The position numbers and the translations under genes are program-made. A stretch of 64,000 nt of DNA from Spirosoma pollinicola (lineage in GTDB: Bacteria > Bacteroidota > Bacteroidia > Cytophagales > Spirosomataceae), in contig NZ_CP025096.1 in the NCBI RefSeq assembly GCF_002831565.1, forward strand, positions 7,927,014-7,991,013, in the 5' to 3' direction. Of this stretch, positions 42,908-51,984 are shown in pieces (the stretch's first letter is position 1; each line of letters opens with the position of its first letter). Below the pieces are notes generated by a model. That model saw only the letters and a list, made by a program, of their open reading frames with translations. It was not told the origin of the DNA and searched no databases.

Positions 42908-44977
42908 ATGCCCAATCAACTGCAGTACGAAACCAGCCCATACTTACTTCAACACGCCGAAAACCCAGTGGACTGGTATCCGTGGGGAGAAGAGGCATTA
43001 ACAAAAGCACTGGAAGAAGACAAGCCAATTCTGGTCAGTATTGGGTACTCGGCTTGCCATTGGTGCCATGTTATGGAGCGCGAATCGTTCGAGATAGAGT
43101 CCGTAGCGCAGGTGATGAACGACCATTTCGTGTGCATTAAAGTCGACCGCGAAGAACGGCCGGATGTGGACGCAATTTATATGGATTCGGTACAGGCTAT
43201 GGGGGTTCAGGGTGGGTGGCCGCTCAACGTGTTTCTGATGCCCGATGCCAAACCCTTTTACGGCCTCACCTATATGCCGCAAAAAAACTGGGTAAATCTA
43301 TTATACAGCATCCAGGCGGCCTTTGCCGAACACCGGGCCGATCTGGCTCAATCTGCAGAGGGATTTGCCCGTGAATTGAATCTGACAGATGCCGAACGGT
43401 ACGGATTGTCGCAAAACGAACCGCTTTTTTCTGCCGAAACACTGGATGTATTGTATCGGAAAGTAGCGGTAAAAGCTGATGACGAAAAAGGCGGTATGCG
43501 TCGGGCACCCAAGTTTCCAATGCCTAGTGTCTGGCGATTTCTGTTACGCTATTATGACGTAACTGTCGCTTCGGGTGTTGAGAATGAAGCAGCACTTCAC
43601 CAGGTTAAAATAACCCTTGATCGTATGGCCCTTGGGGGAATTTATGATCAACTAGGGGGGGGCTTTGCCCGCTACTCGACCGATGCCGACTGGTTTGCGC
43701 CCCACTTCGAGAAAATGCTTTACGACAATGGTCAACTGCTTACCCTCTATGCAGAAGCTTATAGTTTAACTCGAAGTCCTTTGTATAAACATGTTATCTA
43801 TCAAACGATTAACTTTTGTCAACGGGAGCTGCTCAGTCCGGAAGGCGGTTTCTACTCGGCACTCGATGCCGATAGCGAAGGGGTAGAAGGGAAGTTTTAT
43901 ACATTCACAACGCCTGAACTAAAGGAAATCTTGGGCATTGATTTTGACTGGTTTGCCGAGCTCTATAGTATAACTGAAGCCGGAAACTGGGAGCCGGACC
44001 ACGAAGGGCATGGACTTAATATCCTGCACCGCACCGAATCTGACGACTCCTTTGCCGAACGAATGGGCTGGTCGCCCGCCGATCTTAATGTGCGCCTGGA
44101 TGCCACCCACACCCGGCTGTTACGCGTGCGGAATGAGCGCATAAGACCGGGCCTGGACGATAAAATACTTTGTTCCTGGAATGGGCTGATGTTGAAAGGG
44201 CTGGCTACTGCTTATCGCGTTTTTGGTGAGCCGGAGTTCCTGACGCTGGCGCTGAGACTGGCGTTTTTTCTAATGAAGAAAATGCGCGACAACCGGAACG
44301 GTCGATTGTGGCACAGCTATAAACTGGGCCGTGCCCGTCAAACGGGTTTCCTGGACGACTATGCCGCCGTTATTGATGGGTTGCTGGCCCTGTATCAGGC
44401 CACGTTTACTGAAAGCTGGCTAACCGAAGCCGACCAACTGATGCAGTATGTACTGACCAACTTTACTGATGATCATGTGGATGAGTTAACCGGAGCCGAT
44501 CCGATGTTCTTTTTCACCGATAAAAATGGCGAAGAACTCATTGCACGGCGGAAAGAGTTGTTCGATAATGTTATTCCATCGTCAAACTCGATGATGGCCG
44601 AGAACCTCCACGCACTGAGTTTACTGCTAGATCGGCCTGACTATGCCGAACGCGCCGACCAGATGCTCGGACGCGTGCAGCCAATGGTGCAGCAAAATGC
44701 CGATTACCTGACCAATTGGGCGTCGCAATTTGCCCTACGTGCCCGACCCACTGCCGAAATCGCCATCGTTGGGCCTGATGCTGAGCAGTTCCGGGCAGAA
44801 ATAGATGCTGAATTTTATCCCAACAAAGTGCTGTGCGGGACAACTGATAAAAGTGAATTACCCTTGTTACAACAACGTGGGCCAGTGGAAGGGCAAACCG
44901 CTATTTATGTATGTTACAACCGTGCCTGCCAACTGCCGGTCACAAGCGTAGCAGACGTGTGGCGCCTGGTCCGGTGA
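42908..44977 (+). CDS. DUF255 thioredoxin-fold protein (YyaL / SPATA20 family)
   Basis: 689 residues, normal length. N-terminal thioredoxin-like DUF255 domain: NQLQYETSPYLLQHAENPVD, SIGYSACHWCHVM with the CxxC-type CHWC, then KVDREERPDVDAIYM and GGWPLNVFLMP. The remaining 500 residues form an (alpha/alpha) barrel like N-acylglucosamine epimerase (GGIYDQLGGGFARYSTDADW, PHFEKMLYDNGQLLTLYAEA, ALDADSEGVEG, KILCSWNGLMLKGLA). No signal peptide, so cytoplasmic. The family is widespread, and its biochemical role is unsettled (redox or sugar metabolism). Confidence 0.93.
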   Translation: MPNQLQYETSPYLLQHAENPVDWYPWGEEALTKALEEDKPILVSIGYSACHWCHVMERESFEIESVAQVMNDHFVCIKVDREERPDVDAIYMDSVQAMGVQGGWPLNVFLMPDAKPFYGLTYMPQKNWVNLLYSIQAAFAEHRADLAQSAEGFARELNLTDAERYGLSQNEPLFSAETLDVLYRKVAVKADDEKGGMRRAPKFPMPSVWRFLLRYYDVTVASGVENEAALHQVKITLDRMALGGIYDQLGGGFARYSTDADWFAPHFEKMLYDNGQLLTLYAEAYSLTRSPLYKHVIYQTINFCQRELLSPEGGFYSALDADSEGVEGKFYTFTTPELKEILGIDFDWFAELYSITEAGNWEPDHEGHGLNILHRTESDDSFAERMGWSPADLNVRLDATHTRLLRVRNERIRPGLDDKILCSWNGLMLKGLATAYRVFGEPEFLTLALRLAFFLMKKMRDNRNGRLWHSYKLGRARQTGFLDDYAAVIDGLLALYQATFTESWLTEADQLMQYVLTNFTDDHVDELTGADPMFFFTDKNGEELIARRKELFDNVIPSSNSMMAENLHALSLLLDRPDYAERADQMLGRVQPMVQQNADYLTNWASQFALRARPTAEIAIVGPDAEQFRAEIDAEFYPNKVLCGTTDKSELPLLQQRGPVEGQTAIYVCYNRACQLPVTSVADVWRLVR

Positions 44978-45175
44978 TAGGGTTACCGATTAGTAAAAAT
45001 ATAAAAATATTCTCATTTATTATTGTAATAATATAGGAATAGGATAGGGGTAACAGTACATTTATGGTGAAATTATCAGATTTAGGTAACTTTTGTGTAA
45101 CGGTTACTTCGCCTGACTCTGGTGATTTAGTTTCTATGTAAAGTAATTCTTGACACACTTAACAACTAGAAAGCC

Positions 45176-46057
45176 ATGAATGTAACTCGTTTGTTTTCCT
45201 GTATTGTTTGCTTAATTATTGCAATCGTGGTGGGGGGGTGTGGTGACCACCGCATTCCAGATGTAACGCCGGGATCTGGTTCAAGTAAGTTGCGCGTCAA
45301 AACGATAACTCAGGATCAGCCGAATAACACGGCAAAGGCGAGTTCGTTTCTATATGATGCCCAAGGGCGTCTGGGTAAGATTATTACCTACCAGACACCC
45401 GATAGCACCCAGGCACAGGTAGAAAACAGCGTTTATCAGTATGATGGGCAAAACCGGCTCACTGAGCTTAAACGGGATGTTGTCCGGCGGGGTGAGCCAT
45501 TTGGCACCAATACCGAACGATACACTTATAGTTACAACCTTGTTGGGCAGATAGCTGCACTGGGGTACACCAACAACAATTCAAGTGGCGGAAGCTGGTC
45601 GGTAACTCCTCAATATGATGGGAATAATCGGGTTATCGGTACTGCCAAATCATTTAATACAGGAGGCCTTTCTACCAGCGAACATAGTACGTTTACCTAC
45701 ACGGGCAACAACATAACGTTTGCCACAACAACAGGGGCAATTTTTCGGAACATAACCTTCCCATCAGAAACCGTAAATACGACTTATACGTACGACACAG
45801 GCTTGAATCCCTTTTATGGGGTGTTTGTCATTCCGGCGCCAACTGCATTTGCGCGTATCCCTGGTTCCATTATGACCTATTACACCTATTTTGGTGGATT
45901 TGCCAATTTGCTCAATCTAAATCAGAATAATGTTTTAACAGACGGAACCAACACCTATACCTACACATACAACAGTGCCAATCTGCCAACAAGTCGCATA
46001 ACAACCATGGGCGGTTCTGTAACAGAAACGTTGCATTATGAATATGAATCGTATTGA
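45176..46057 (+). CDS. lipoprotein with YD/RHS-like repeats
   Basis: 293 residues with a lipoprotein signal (VCLIIAIVVGGCGDH). The mature protein is built of short beta-strand units of the YD type: FLYDAQGRLGKIITY, YQYDGQNRLTELKRD, YTYSYNLVGQIAAL, PQYDGNNRVIG, YTYTYNSANLPTSRI, HYEYESY. Such repeats occur in RHS/teneurin shells, but this protein is far too short for a toxin cage and has no C-terminal toxin part. It is probably a small outer-membrane-anchored beta-sheet protein with a structural or binding role. It is flanked by A/T-rich DNA. The 198 bp upstream show no clear promoter. Confidence 0.75.
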   Translation: MNVTRLFSCIVCLIIAIVVGGCGDHRIPDVTPGSGSSKLRVKTITQDQPNNTAKASSFLYDAQGRLGKIITYQTPDSTQAQVENSVYQYDGQNRLTELKRDVVRRGEPFGTNTERYTYSYNLVGQIAALGYTNNNSSGGSWSVTPQYDGNNRVIGTAKSFNTGGLSTSEHSTFTYTGNNITFATTTGAIFRNITFPSETVNTTYTYDTGLNPFYGVFVIPAPTAFARIPGSIMTYYTYFGGFANLLNLNQNNVLTDGTNTYTYTYNSANLPTSRITTMGGSVTETLHYEYESY

Positions 46058-46129
46058 TGGTTGATATAGGGTGTATGATGTATTATGCAAAACGTAATAA
46101 TATATCCTGTAGAATACATCATACATCAT

Positions 46130-46558
46130 TTACTCTCCCCATGCTGTCAGTACCAGCGTCCGCGTGCCGCCATTGTTGCGGTGTTCTCCCAGGTAAATCC
46201 CCTGCCATATGCCAAGATTCAGTCGGCCATTGGTAATGGGAATAGTAACCGAATGGCCAAGTAAAGCTACTTTCAGGTGAGCAGGCAAATCATCAGAACC
46301 TTCGTAATCATGTTGGTAATAGGGCTCGTTTTAGCGAACCGTCCTGTTGAAAAACCGCTCGAAATCACCCCGGACGGTGGGGTCAGCATTTTCGTTGATC
46401 GTTAAGCTGGCCGATGTGTGTTGAATAAAAACATGCAGCATACCAACCTGAATTTGACGAAGATCAACGAAAGCTCGTTCAACTGACTTCGTGATCAGGT
46501 GAAAACCTCGTGGATAGGCAGGAAGTTCAAGTATGTGTTGAAAAATGGCCATTGCCAA
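46130..46558 (-). pseudogene. yjbQ: YjbQ-family gene interrupted by one in-frame stop
   Basis: The frame from 46558 reads YjbQ/UPF0047 sequence: GFHLITKSVERAF, GMLHVFIQHTSASLTINENA and RGDFERFFNRTVR. Then there is a TAA (minus strand 46333-46331), and the same frame continues NEPYYQHDYEGSDDLPAHLK, VALLGHSVTIPITNGRLNLG, IWQGIYLGEHRNNGG and RTLVLTAWGE to a proper stop at 46130. Together this makes about 142 codons, the normal family length. A single change from GAA (Glu, expected here) to TAA would explain it. The product, linked to thiamine-phosphate synthase-like activity in some bacteria, would be truncated to 75 residues unless the stop is a sequence error or is read through. Confidence 0.85.
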
Positions 46559-46660
46559 TAAATTGAAATAGGGTTAAATGATGTTTAAAGAATTAACTAT
46601 ATTACTAATAATACAGTTACCAGTCCTATAATTTCAGCGCATTTACTGAGTCATGTTTTT

Positions 46661-47485
46661 ATGAATGCCCTTTATGTGGTCCTAATAACCCTGTTCGTCA
46701 GTATGCCCGCTGTAGCCCAGACCGATTCGGCTAAAGTCAACTATACAACGCGCCGTTCATTTGCCGACCACGACGAAGAAATCCTGCTATTTGGCAAACG
46801 AAATGACTATTTCACCGTTCGGACGTTGCTTAAAAATGGATCTTTATTTCGGCAAGACTCCTATACACTTCTGCCGAAAACGCTGGCTAATGGATTTCAA
46901 TTAGACAGCATTAGTCGAATTATCCGGCATGGGCCTACTAAAATTATGTATGCGAGTGGGCAAGTGTATATAAGCTGCGAATACAAAAACAACGCGCTAA
47001 ATGGACCCTTTATGGTGTTTTATGAAGATGGCACCAAGAAGCGTCGAGAATATTACAAACTTGGCCGCCTAAGCAGGAGTGAGTGCTACACGCCGGATGG
47101 TACAAAACAAGCGTGTGCTCCTTTTTACCAGCCAGCTGCTTTTCAGGGACAGGCTGGCGAACTAGCCGCGTATTTAAAGCAAAAGTTAGGGACTGTTATT
47201 GATGGTGAGCGCATTCGGGGTGTTCGGGCAACGCTGACGATAAACGAAATAGGGCAGATTATTAGTGTCAAAGCAACTGTTATGGGCGATCAGTCAACTA
47301 ACAGGCAGTTACCTGATGCGGGGAGTTTCGTCCAGCAGGTGATTCGTACTATGCCCGAATGGTCGCCGGATAAATTAAACTGGAAGCCAGCATTAAGTGA
47401 TGGTGTTGCTATAAGGTCAACTTGTGTGATGTCGATATATCGGGCATACGGCGCACTTGAATACCGATTGTTTTTTCAATTGTGA
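46661..47485 (+). CDS. secreted protein with MORN/YwqK-like and TonB-C-like parts
   Basis: 274 residues with a signal peptide (LYVVLITLFVSMPAVAQ). The middle has MORN/YwqK-like strands (YASGQVYISCEYKNNALNGP, MVFYEDGTKKRREYYKLGRL). The C-terminal 90 residues resemble a TonB C-terminal fold (VRATLTINEIGQIISVKATV, GSFVQQVIRTMPEWSPDK), as in many Bacteroidota periplasmic proteins annotated as energy-transducer-like. No membrane anchor beyond the signal is seen, so a real TonB function is doubtful. It is convergent with ruvC, with 13 bases between the stops. Confidence 0.65.
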   Translation: MNALYVVLITLFVSMPAVAQTDSAKVNYTTRRSFADHDEEILLFGKRNDYFTVRTLLKNGSLFRQDSYTLLPKTLANGFQLDSISRIIRHGPTKIMYASGQVYISCEYKNNALNGPFMVFYEDGTKKRREYYKLGRLSRSECYTPDGTKQACAPFYQPAAFQGQAGELAAYLKQKLGTVIDGERIRGVRATLTINEIGQIISVKATVMGDQSTNRQLPDAGSFVQQVIRTMPEWSPDKLNWKPALSDGVAIRSTCVMSIYRAYGALEYRLFFQL

Positions 47486-47498
47486 AGTGCCAGGGCAA

Positions 47499-48104
47499 TT
47501 ACATCACCCGATTCGCATTCTCGCTGACAAAAGCACCCCAGGCACCTTTTTTGTTTTTCTTGCCGGGAGCAACGGGCAAGGCATTTTCATGGAAATGATG
47601 GCAGATGGCAATGGCCAGCGCATCGGTAGCGTCGAAGAATTTAGCGTCTAATGTCTCCTTAAGTAAATGCCCTACCATTTGAGATACCTGATCTTTCGAC
47701 GCATTCCCATTCCCCGTAACCGATTGCTTGATACGCCGGGGGGCATACTCCACAATGGGAATATTACGCGACAGACCAGCCGCCATAACCACACCCTGCG
47801 CCCGACCTAACTTCAACATGGATTGAACGTTTTTACCGAAAAACGGGTCCTCAATCGCCATCTCGTCGGGGTGGTATTCGTCAATTAGCCGAAGCATCGT
47901 TTCGTGGAGTTTCTGGAGCTTCAGTTGGTAGGTTGTATATTTGCTCAGTTGAACGACGCCATACTGAATCATGGTCATTACACCGCCCTTCACCGAAATG
48001 ATGCCGTACCCCGCAACCTGCGTGCCGGGATCTACCCCTAAAATAATTTTCTCGGAAAGCTGGCTGTTCGGGGTAATAATGGATGCAGTAGGATTAATGA
48101 TCAT
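47499..48104 (-). CDS. ruvC: Holliday-junction resolvase RuvC
   Basis: 201 residues; cleaves Holliday junctions during recombination repair with RuvAB. Catalytic acids are visible: Asp25 in GVDPGTQVAGYGII, Glu85 in EMAIEDPFFGKN, and the C-terminal pair in FFDATDALAIAICHHF. KLGRAQGVVMAAGL and YAPRRIKQSVTGNGNASKDQ are the usual DNA-contact segments. The N-terminal 17 residues before EKIILGVDPG are an extension; a later start cannot be excluded. It is divergent from the flippase-like gene, with only nine bases between the starts. Confidence 0.96.
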   Translation of the reverse strand: MIINPTASIITPNSQLSEKIILGVDPGTQVAGYGIISVKGGVMTMIQYGVVQLSKYTTYQLKLQKLHETMLRLIDEYHPDEMAIEDPFFGKNVQSMLKLGRAQGVVMAAGLSRNIPIVEYAPRRIKQSVTGNGNASKDQVSQMVGHLLKETLDAKFFDATDALAIAICHHFHENALPVAPGKKNKKGAWGAFVSENANRVM

Positions 48105-48113
48105 GATTAAGCG

Positions 48114-49112
48114 TTGGGTCTATTGCAAAGTAACGTGTTCTCCTCTATTTTGTCGCTGAAACCAACCAAAAAAATCTTCTTTTGGGCTAAAATAGCCATT
48201 TTTGCCATCCTCCTTGGCTATATCGCTCACGTGTTGCGGCAACAGCCATTCGATTGGGTGACGCTGCAAACACAGCTCCGCGCAACCAAATACCCGGAGC
48301 GTTGGGCAACGGCTTTGCTCGTACTCACACCCATAAACTGGGGGTTCGAAGCGTTGAAATGGCAAATTCTTCTCCGACGGGTCGAAGCAACCAGTTTTTG
48401 GGGTGCTTATCGGGGTGTTCTGGCTGGTGTTACGCTGGGGTTTGCCTTACCCGCGCAGCTGGGCGATACGGCCGGGCGCATATTGTCCCTGCGTACTAAT
48501 CGGGCAGAAGCTGTGGGGGCATCGCTGGTCTCAGGAGGCATGCAGTTCTACGTCGCCATTGTCTTTGGAACAGTAGCATGGGCCTATCATCTTATCATAG
48601 TTCCTGAGCGTAATAACCTCACGGGTAATTGGTTGCTTGGTTTGCTGGTCAGTTTATCGGCGGGTGGCGTCGTGTTTGGTTTACTGCGCCAACGGCTCAT
48701 TCGCTACCTGTCGGAGAGGCCTAAACTGCGACGGTTTGCCAATTTCTGGCAGGTGGCAGGCTTGTATTCCGACGCTGAAATTGGACTTGCCCTGAGCACA
48801 GCCACTCTGCGATACCTTATTTTTTCCGGCCAGTTCTATCTGGCGATGCGTGTCGTGGGCCTGATCTTACCCCCCGATGTTGCCGCATCGGGCATCGGGC
48901 TGGTCTTTCTGGCAAAAACCATTACGCCTGCGTTTAATTTACTGAGTGATCTGGGCGTTCGGGAAGCGGCTTCACTCTGGGTTTTTTCGCCCTTCGGTAT
49001 TCCCGTCCCTATTTTGCTGACAGCAACATTAACGCTTTGGGTGGCTAACGTCCTGATGCCGGTGCTGGTTGGGTTGATCTGGGTTTGGAAATTAAAATTA
49101 ACCGCTTCATGA
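48114..49112 (+). CDS. flippase-like integral membrane protein (UPF0104 / lysylphosphatidylglycerol synthase TM family)
   Basis: 332 residues with about eight membrane helices: FWAKIAIFAILLGYIAHVL, NWGFEALKWQILLRRV, GVTLGFALPAQLGDTAGRIL, VSGGMQFYVAIVFGTVAW, and a C-terminal AKTITPAFNLLSDLGVREAA. The GDTAGR and LGVREAA segments are typical of the AglD/UPF0104 group, thought to move lipid-linked sugars or lipids across membranes. It is the first gene of a tight rightward cluster: its stop overlaps the next ATG (ATGA), and that gene is a glycosyltransferase, so a role in making or exporting a glycolipid or polysaccharide is likely. The start codon is uncertain within the first 15 codons. Confidence 0.8.
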   Translation: MGLLQSNVFSSILSLKPTKKIFFWAKIAIFAILLGYIAHVLRQQPFDWVTLQTQLRATKYPERWATALLVLTPINWGFEALKWQILLRRVEATSFWGAYRGVLAGVTLGFALPAQLGDTAGRILSLRTNRAEAVGASLVSGGMQFYVAIVFGTVAWAYHLIIVPERNNLTGNWLLGLLVSLSAGGVVFGLLRQRLIRYLSERPKLRRFANFWQVAGLYSDAEIGLALSTATLRYLIFSGQFYLAMRVVGLILPPDVAASGIGLVFLAKTITPAFNLLSDLGVREAASLWVFSPFGIPVPILLTATLTLWVANVLMPVLVGLIWVWKLKLTAS

Positions 49113-50230
49113 TAATAACCTTACTTGTGATTAGCGGTTTGTACGCGCTTTTTACCCTGTCCCTTTGGCTTTCCTGGCTGCGAATGCCGACGTTTTTGGT
49201 CGATAGAGCGATGCAATCTGAGCCACTTATTACAGTTATCATACCCGTTCGAAACGAAGCGGAGACTATTGAAAACCTGTTGGACGACCTCAGAAACCAA
49301 ACTTATTCCCGTTTTGAGGTGATCGTTGCCGATGATTCATCGACTGACGACACGCTGTCCATTGTTCAGGCATACGCCAGCACGTCGCCTTTTGCCCTTC
49401 ATCCGCTTCCCTTGTCTGATGAGCGAACGGCTTCACCCAAAAAGCGGGCAATTACGCAGAGTATAGCCCGCGCTACAGGCGACTTAATTGTTACGACCGA
49501 TGGCGATTGCCGGGTTGGACCCGACTGGCTGATAACCATTGCTGCTTTTTATGAACGAACCAGCGCGAAACTGATTTCGGGGCCGGTAACCTTTACGGAG
49601 GAGAAAACCCTATTTGACTCGTTGCAAACCGTCGAGTTTGCCAGTTTGATCGGTACCGGTGCTTGCACAATGGCCCTCGGTATGCCAACAATGTGCAACG
49701 GAGCCAACCTTTGCTACGAAAAACGGGTCTTTGATGACGTTGGCGGATTTTCGGGGGTTGACCATCTGGCCTCAGGCGATGATGAGTTGCTCATGCATAA
49801 AATTGCGTCAGCCTATCCCGATAATGTTCATTTTTTGAAGAACCCGGCAGCCATTGTCAAAACGAATACCCATAAGTCGTGGCGTGGATTCTATAATCAG
49901 CGGAAACGCTGGGCGAGTAAATGGCGTGCCTATACAAGCTATTTGCCAACGTTATTGGCGGTATTTGTTTTCCTGAGTAATGCTGCACCAGTCGTAGCTG
50001 TTGTGGGCTGGCTGCTCGGATTTTTAAACGGAAATGGTACACTTCTCGTTATTGGGCTGAAGCTTGTGCCAGAGTTTTTGTTTTTACGTCAGATTCTTGT
50101 TTTTTTACAAAAAAAATCATCTGTCAGCGTAATTCCGCTGACACAGTTAGTATACCCACTTTATGTAATTTTCTTCGGGTTAGCCGCTCAGGGGAAAGGA
50201 TATAGTTGGAAGGGAAGGAACCTTAACTGA
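49109..50230 (+). CDS. membrane-bound glycosyltransferase family 2
   Basis: 373 residues from the ATG at 49109, which overlaps the previous stop as ATGA; an ATG at 49085 is possible but less likely. One N-terminal membrane helix (ITLLVISGLYALFTLSLWLS), then a GT-A domain: ITVIIPVRNEAETIENLLDD, VIVADDSSTDDT, TTDGDCRVGPDW (the DxD-like metal site), ASGDDELLMHKIA and QRKRWASKWRAY (Q/RxxRW). Two or three C-terminal helices follow. The motif set (D, DxD, ED-like, QxxRW) is that of processive membrane GT2 enzymes such as those making polysaccharides or glycolipids. Donor and acceptor are unknown. Confidence 0.88.
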   Translation: MIITLLVISGLYALFTLSLWLSWLRMPTFLVDRAMQSEPLITVIIPVRNEAETIENLLDDLRNQTYSRFEVIVADDSSTDDTLSIVQAYASTSPFALHPLPLSDERTASPKKRAITQSIARATGDLIVTTDGDCRVGPDWLITIAAFYERTSAKLISGPVTFTEEKTLFDSLQTVEFASLIGTGACTMALGMPTMCNGANLCYEKRVFDDVGGFSGVDHLASGDDELLMHKIASAYPDNVHFLKNPAAIVKTNTHKSWRGFYNQRKRWASKWRAYTSYLPTLLAVFVFLSNAAPVVAVVGWLLGFLNGNGTLLVIGLKLVPEFLFLRQILVFLQKKSSVSVIPLTQLVYPLYVIFFGLAAQGKGYSWKGRNLN

Positions 50231-50244
50231 TTTACGATGGACGA

Positions 50245-50958
50245 ATGCCAGGGTATGATCGTTACCGGCGGAAAAATTCGAAAGTCGTAATTCGTAAATC
50301 GTATATCAATTTGTCTTTTTTTCTGCATAAGTCTAATTTTTTGCTTCGAACGGTCTACCCGGAGTTCTGGTGGAGGATTGTGGAGGCTGCCGAACCGACG
50401 ATTTACCTGACGTTCGATGATGGGCCAATTCCCGATGTGACGGAGTTCGTCTTGGAACAGTTGGATAAATTTGCCGCTCAGGCTACCTTTTTCTGTATTG
50501 GCGATAATGTTCGAAAGCACAAAGATGTACTGTATAAAGTACTGGAAGCCGGGCACATGGTCGGTAATCATACCTTCAATCACCTGAACGGCTGGAAAAC
50601 AGATGATACTACCTATCTGGAAAATATCCAAAAATGCCAGGACCTGTTGGGCATCGAAACATCGCTGTTCAGACCCCCTTACGGCCGGATAAAAAAGACA
50701 CAGGTTGCCGAAGTGCTAGAAAATTATTCTATCGTTATGTGGGAGGTTCTAACCGGCGATTTCGACCGTAGTCTGCCCGCTGATGTGTGCCTTCGGAAAA
50801 CCATTCAATACACCCGGCCCGGTTCCATTGTGGTCTTTCATGATAGTTTGAAAGCCTGGCCAACGATGCGGTATGTGTTGCCCCGCACACTGGCTTATTT
50901 TGCCGCTCGCGGGTACTCATTTCGTGCAGTTCCGCAACCTGTTTATGCCGGTTACTGA
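50245..50958 (+). CDS. polysaccharide deacetylase (NodB domain, CE4)
   Basis: 237 residues. TIYLTFDDGPIPD (catalytic Asp and metal site), HMVGNHTFNHLNGW (metal His pair) and FRPPYGRIKKTQ are the standard CE4 motifs, with MWEVLTGDFDR and VFHDSLKAW further on. No signal peptide is evident; residues about 20-35 (YINLSFFLHKSNFLL) are mildly hydrophobic, so the exact start is uncertain. It would remove N-acetyl groups from a GlcNAc-containing polymer made by its neighbours. It starts 14 bp after one GT2 gene, and the next GT2 gene overlaps its end. Confidence 0.9.
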   Translation: MPGYDRYRRKNSKVVIRKSYINLSFFLHKSNFLLRTVYPEFWWRIVEAAEPTIYLTFDDGPIPDVTEFVLEQLDKFAAQATFFCIGDNVRKHKDVLYKVLEAGHMVGNHTFNHLNGWKTDDTTYLENIQKCQDLLGIETSLFRPPYGRIKKTQVAEVLENYSIVMWEVLTGDFDRSLPADVCLRKTIQYTRPGSIVVFHDSLKAWPTMRYVLPRTLAYFAARGYSFRAVPQPVYAGY

Positions 50959-51976
50959 TGCGTCTGCCGTGCCACTGCCCGGTTCAGATCATCCGCTGAT
51001 CAGCATTTTAATTGCCGCCCGCAACGAAGAAAATTCGATTCTGGATTGCCTGAAAGCCATAACTCAACTCAATTATCCTCCCGAACGCATCGAAGTACTT
51101 GTTGGAAATGACCACTCAACCGACCAGACCATGATAGTGGTGGCCGGGTTCATTGCTGACAAAGCTGACTATCAGTTGATTGATATTAACACCGCATTCG
51201 AAGGAGTAAAGGGCAAAGCCAAAGTGTTGGCACAGTTGGCCCAACAGGCGCGGGGTTCGCTATTTTTTTTTACCGATGCCGATACTCAGGTACCTGCTGA
51301 TTGGCTGGTTAACATGAGTCGACAATTTACAAAAGGCGTTGGCATTGTCACGGGCGTTACGCTTCCCGAAGGACTGGGCTTTTTTTCTAGACTTCAAACC
51401 ATTGACTGGCTTTATAACCTGACGCTGACCCATTTGGTCAGTATACTGGGTGTGCCGGTAACGGCTATGGGCAATAATATGGCTGTAAGTCGTGTGGGGT
51501 ATGAAGCGGTTGGTGGCTATGAATCGTTGCCGTTTTCGGTGGTGGAAGATTATACCCTTTTTCGAACTATTGTAGAACAGGGTTACGGTTTTCGTAATCT
51601 TCTGAATGAAGAGGTACTGGCTAAAACGAAGCCGGTTGATACCGTTCTGGCATTCTTTCAGCAACGTAAACGCTGGATGCGGGGTGCCACCGCCTTGCCA
51701 GCCTGGATGGTTGTTTCGCTCTATGGACAATACCTCGCAGGACCACTTTTGTTATTGCTGGCGTGGTTTTCGCCCGTTCTGGCCATAGGCTTGTATATGA
51801 TTAAGTTACTCATCCAAACAATGATACTTTCGTTTGGATTAAGCCGCCTGAAGCAAACCAAGTTGTGGCCTTATGCGTTGATTTTTGAACTCTACCAGCT
51901 CATTATTGGTCCGTTGTCAGTTGTTTTTTACCTGCTGCCAATCAAGATTGAGTGGAAAGGTAGGGAATATAATTAG
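50945..51976 (+). CDS. glycosyltransferase family 2 with C-terminal membrane helices
   Basis: 343 residues if started at the ATG at 50945, which overlaps the deacetylase by 14 bases; an earlier ATG at 50873 would overlap by 86 bases and adds an unlikely leader. The GT-A domain reads ISILIAARNEENSILDCLKA, VLVGNDHSTDQT, FFTDADTQVPADW (DxD), FSVVEDYTLFRTI (ED) and QQRKRWMRGATAL (QxxRW). At least two membrane helices follow (GPLLLLLAWFSPVLAIGLYM). It lacks the N-terminal helix of the first GT2 in the cluster. It is similar in layout to hyaluronan/chitin-synthase-like enzymes; the product is unknown. Confidence 0.87.
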   Translation: MPVTDASAVPLPGSDHPLISILIAARNEENSILDCLKAITQLNYPPERIEVLVGNDHSTDQTMIVVAGFIADKADYQLIDINTAFEGVKGKAKVLAQLAQQARGSLFFFTDADTQVPADWLVNMSRQFTKGVGIVTGVTLPEGLGFFSRLQTIDWLYNLTLTHLVSILGVPVTAMGNNMAVSRVGYEAVGGYESLPFSVVEDYTLFRTIVEQGYGFRNLLNEEVLAKTKPVDTVLAFFQQRKRWMRGATALPAWMVVSLYGQYLAGPLLLLLAWFSPVLAIGLYMIKLLIQTMILSFGLSRLKQTKLWPYALIFELYQLIIGPLSVVFYLLPIKIEWKGREYN

Positions 51977-51984
51977 TCACTTTT

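Noticed and set aside
45176..46057. RHS/YD-repeat toxin
   Set aside because: Only about six YD-like strands in a 293-residue lipoprotein, with no shell-forming length, no C-terminal toxin domain and no immunity gene beside it.
46661..47485. YwqK-type antitoxin of a toxin-antitoxin pair
   Set aside because: The MORN-like strands match, but the protein has a signal peptide and there is no toxin gene adjacent; the name is a common database label only.
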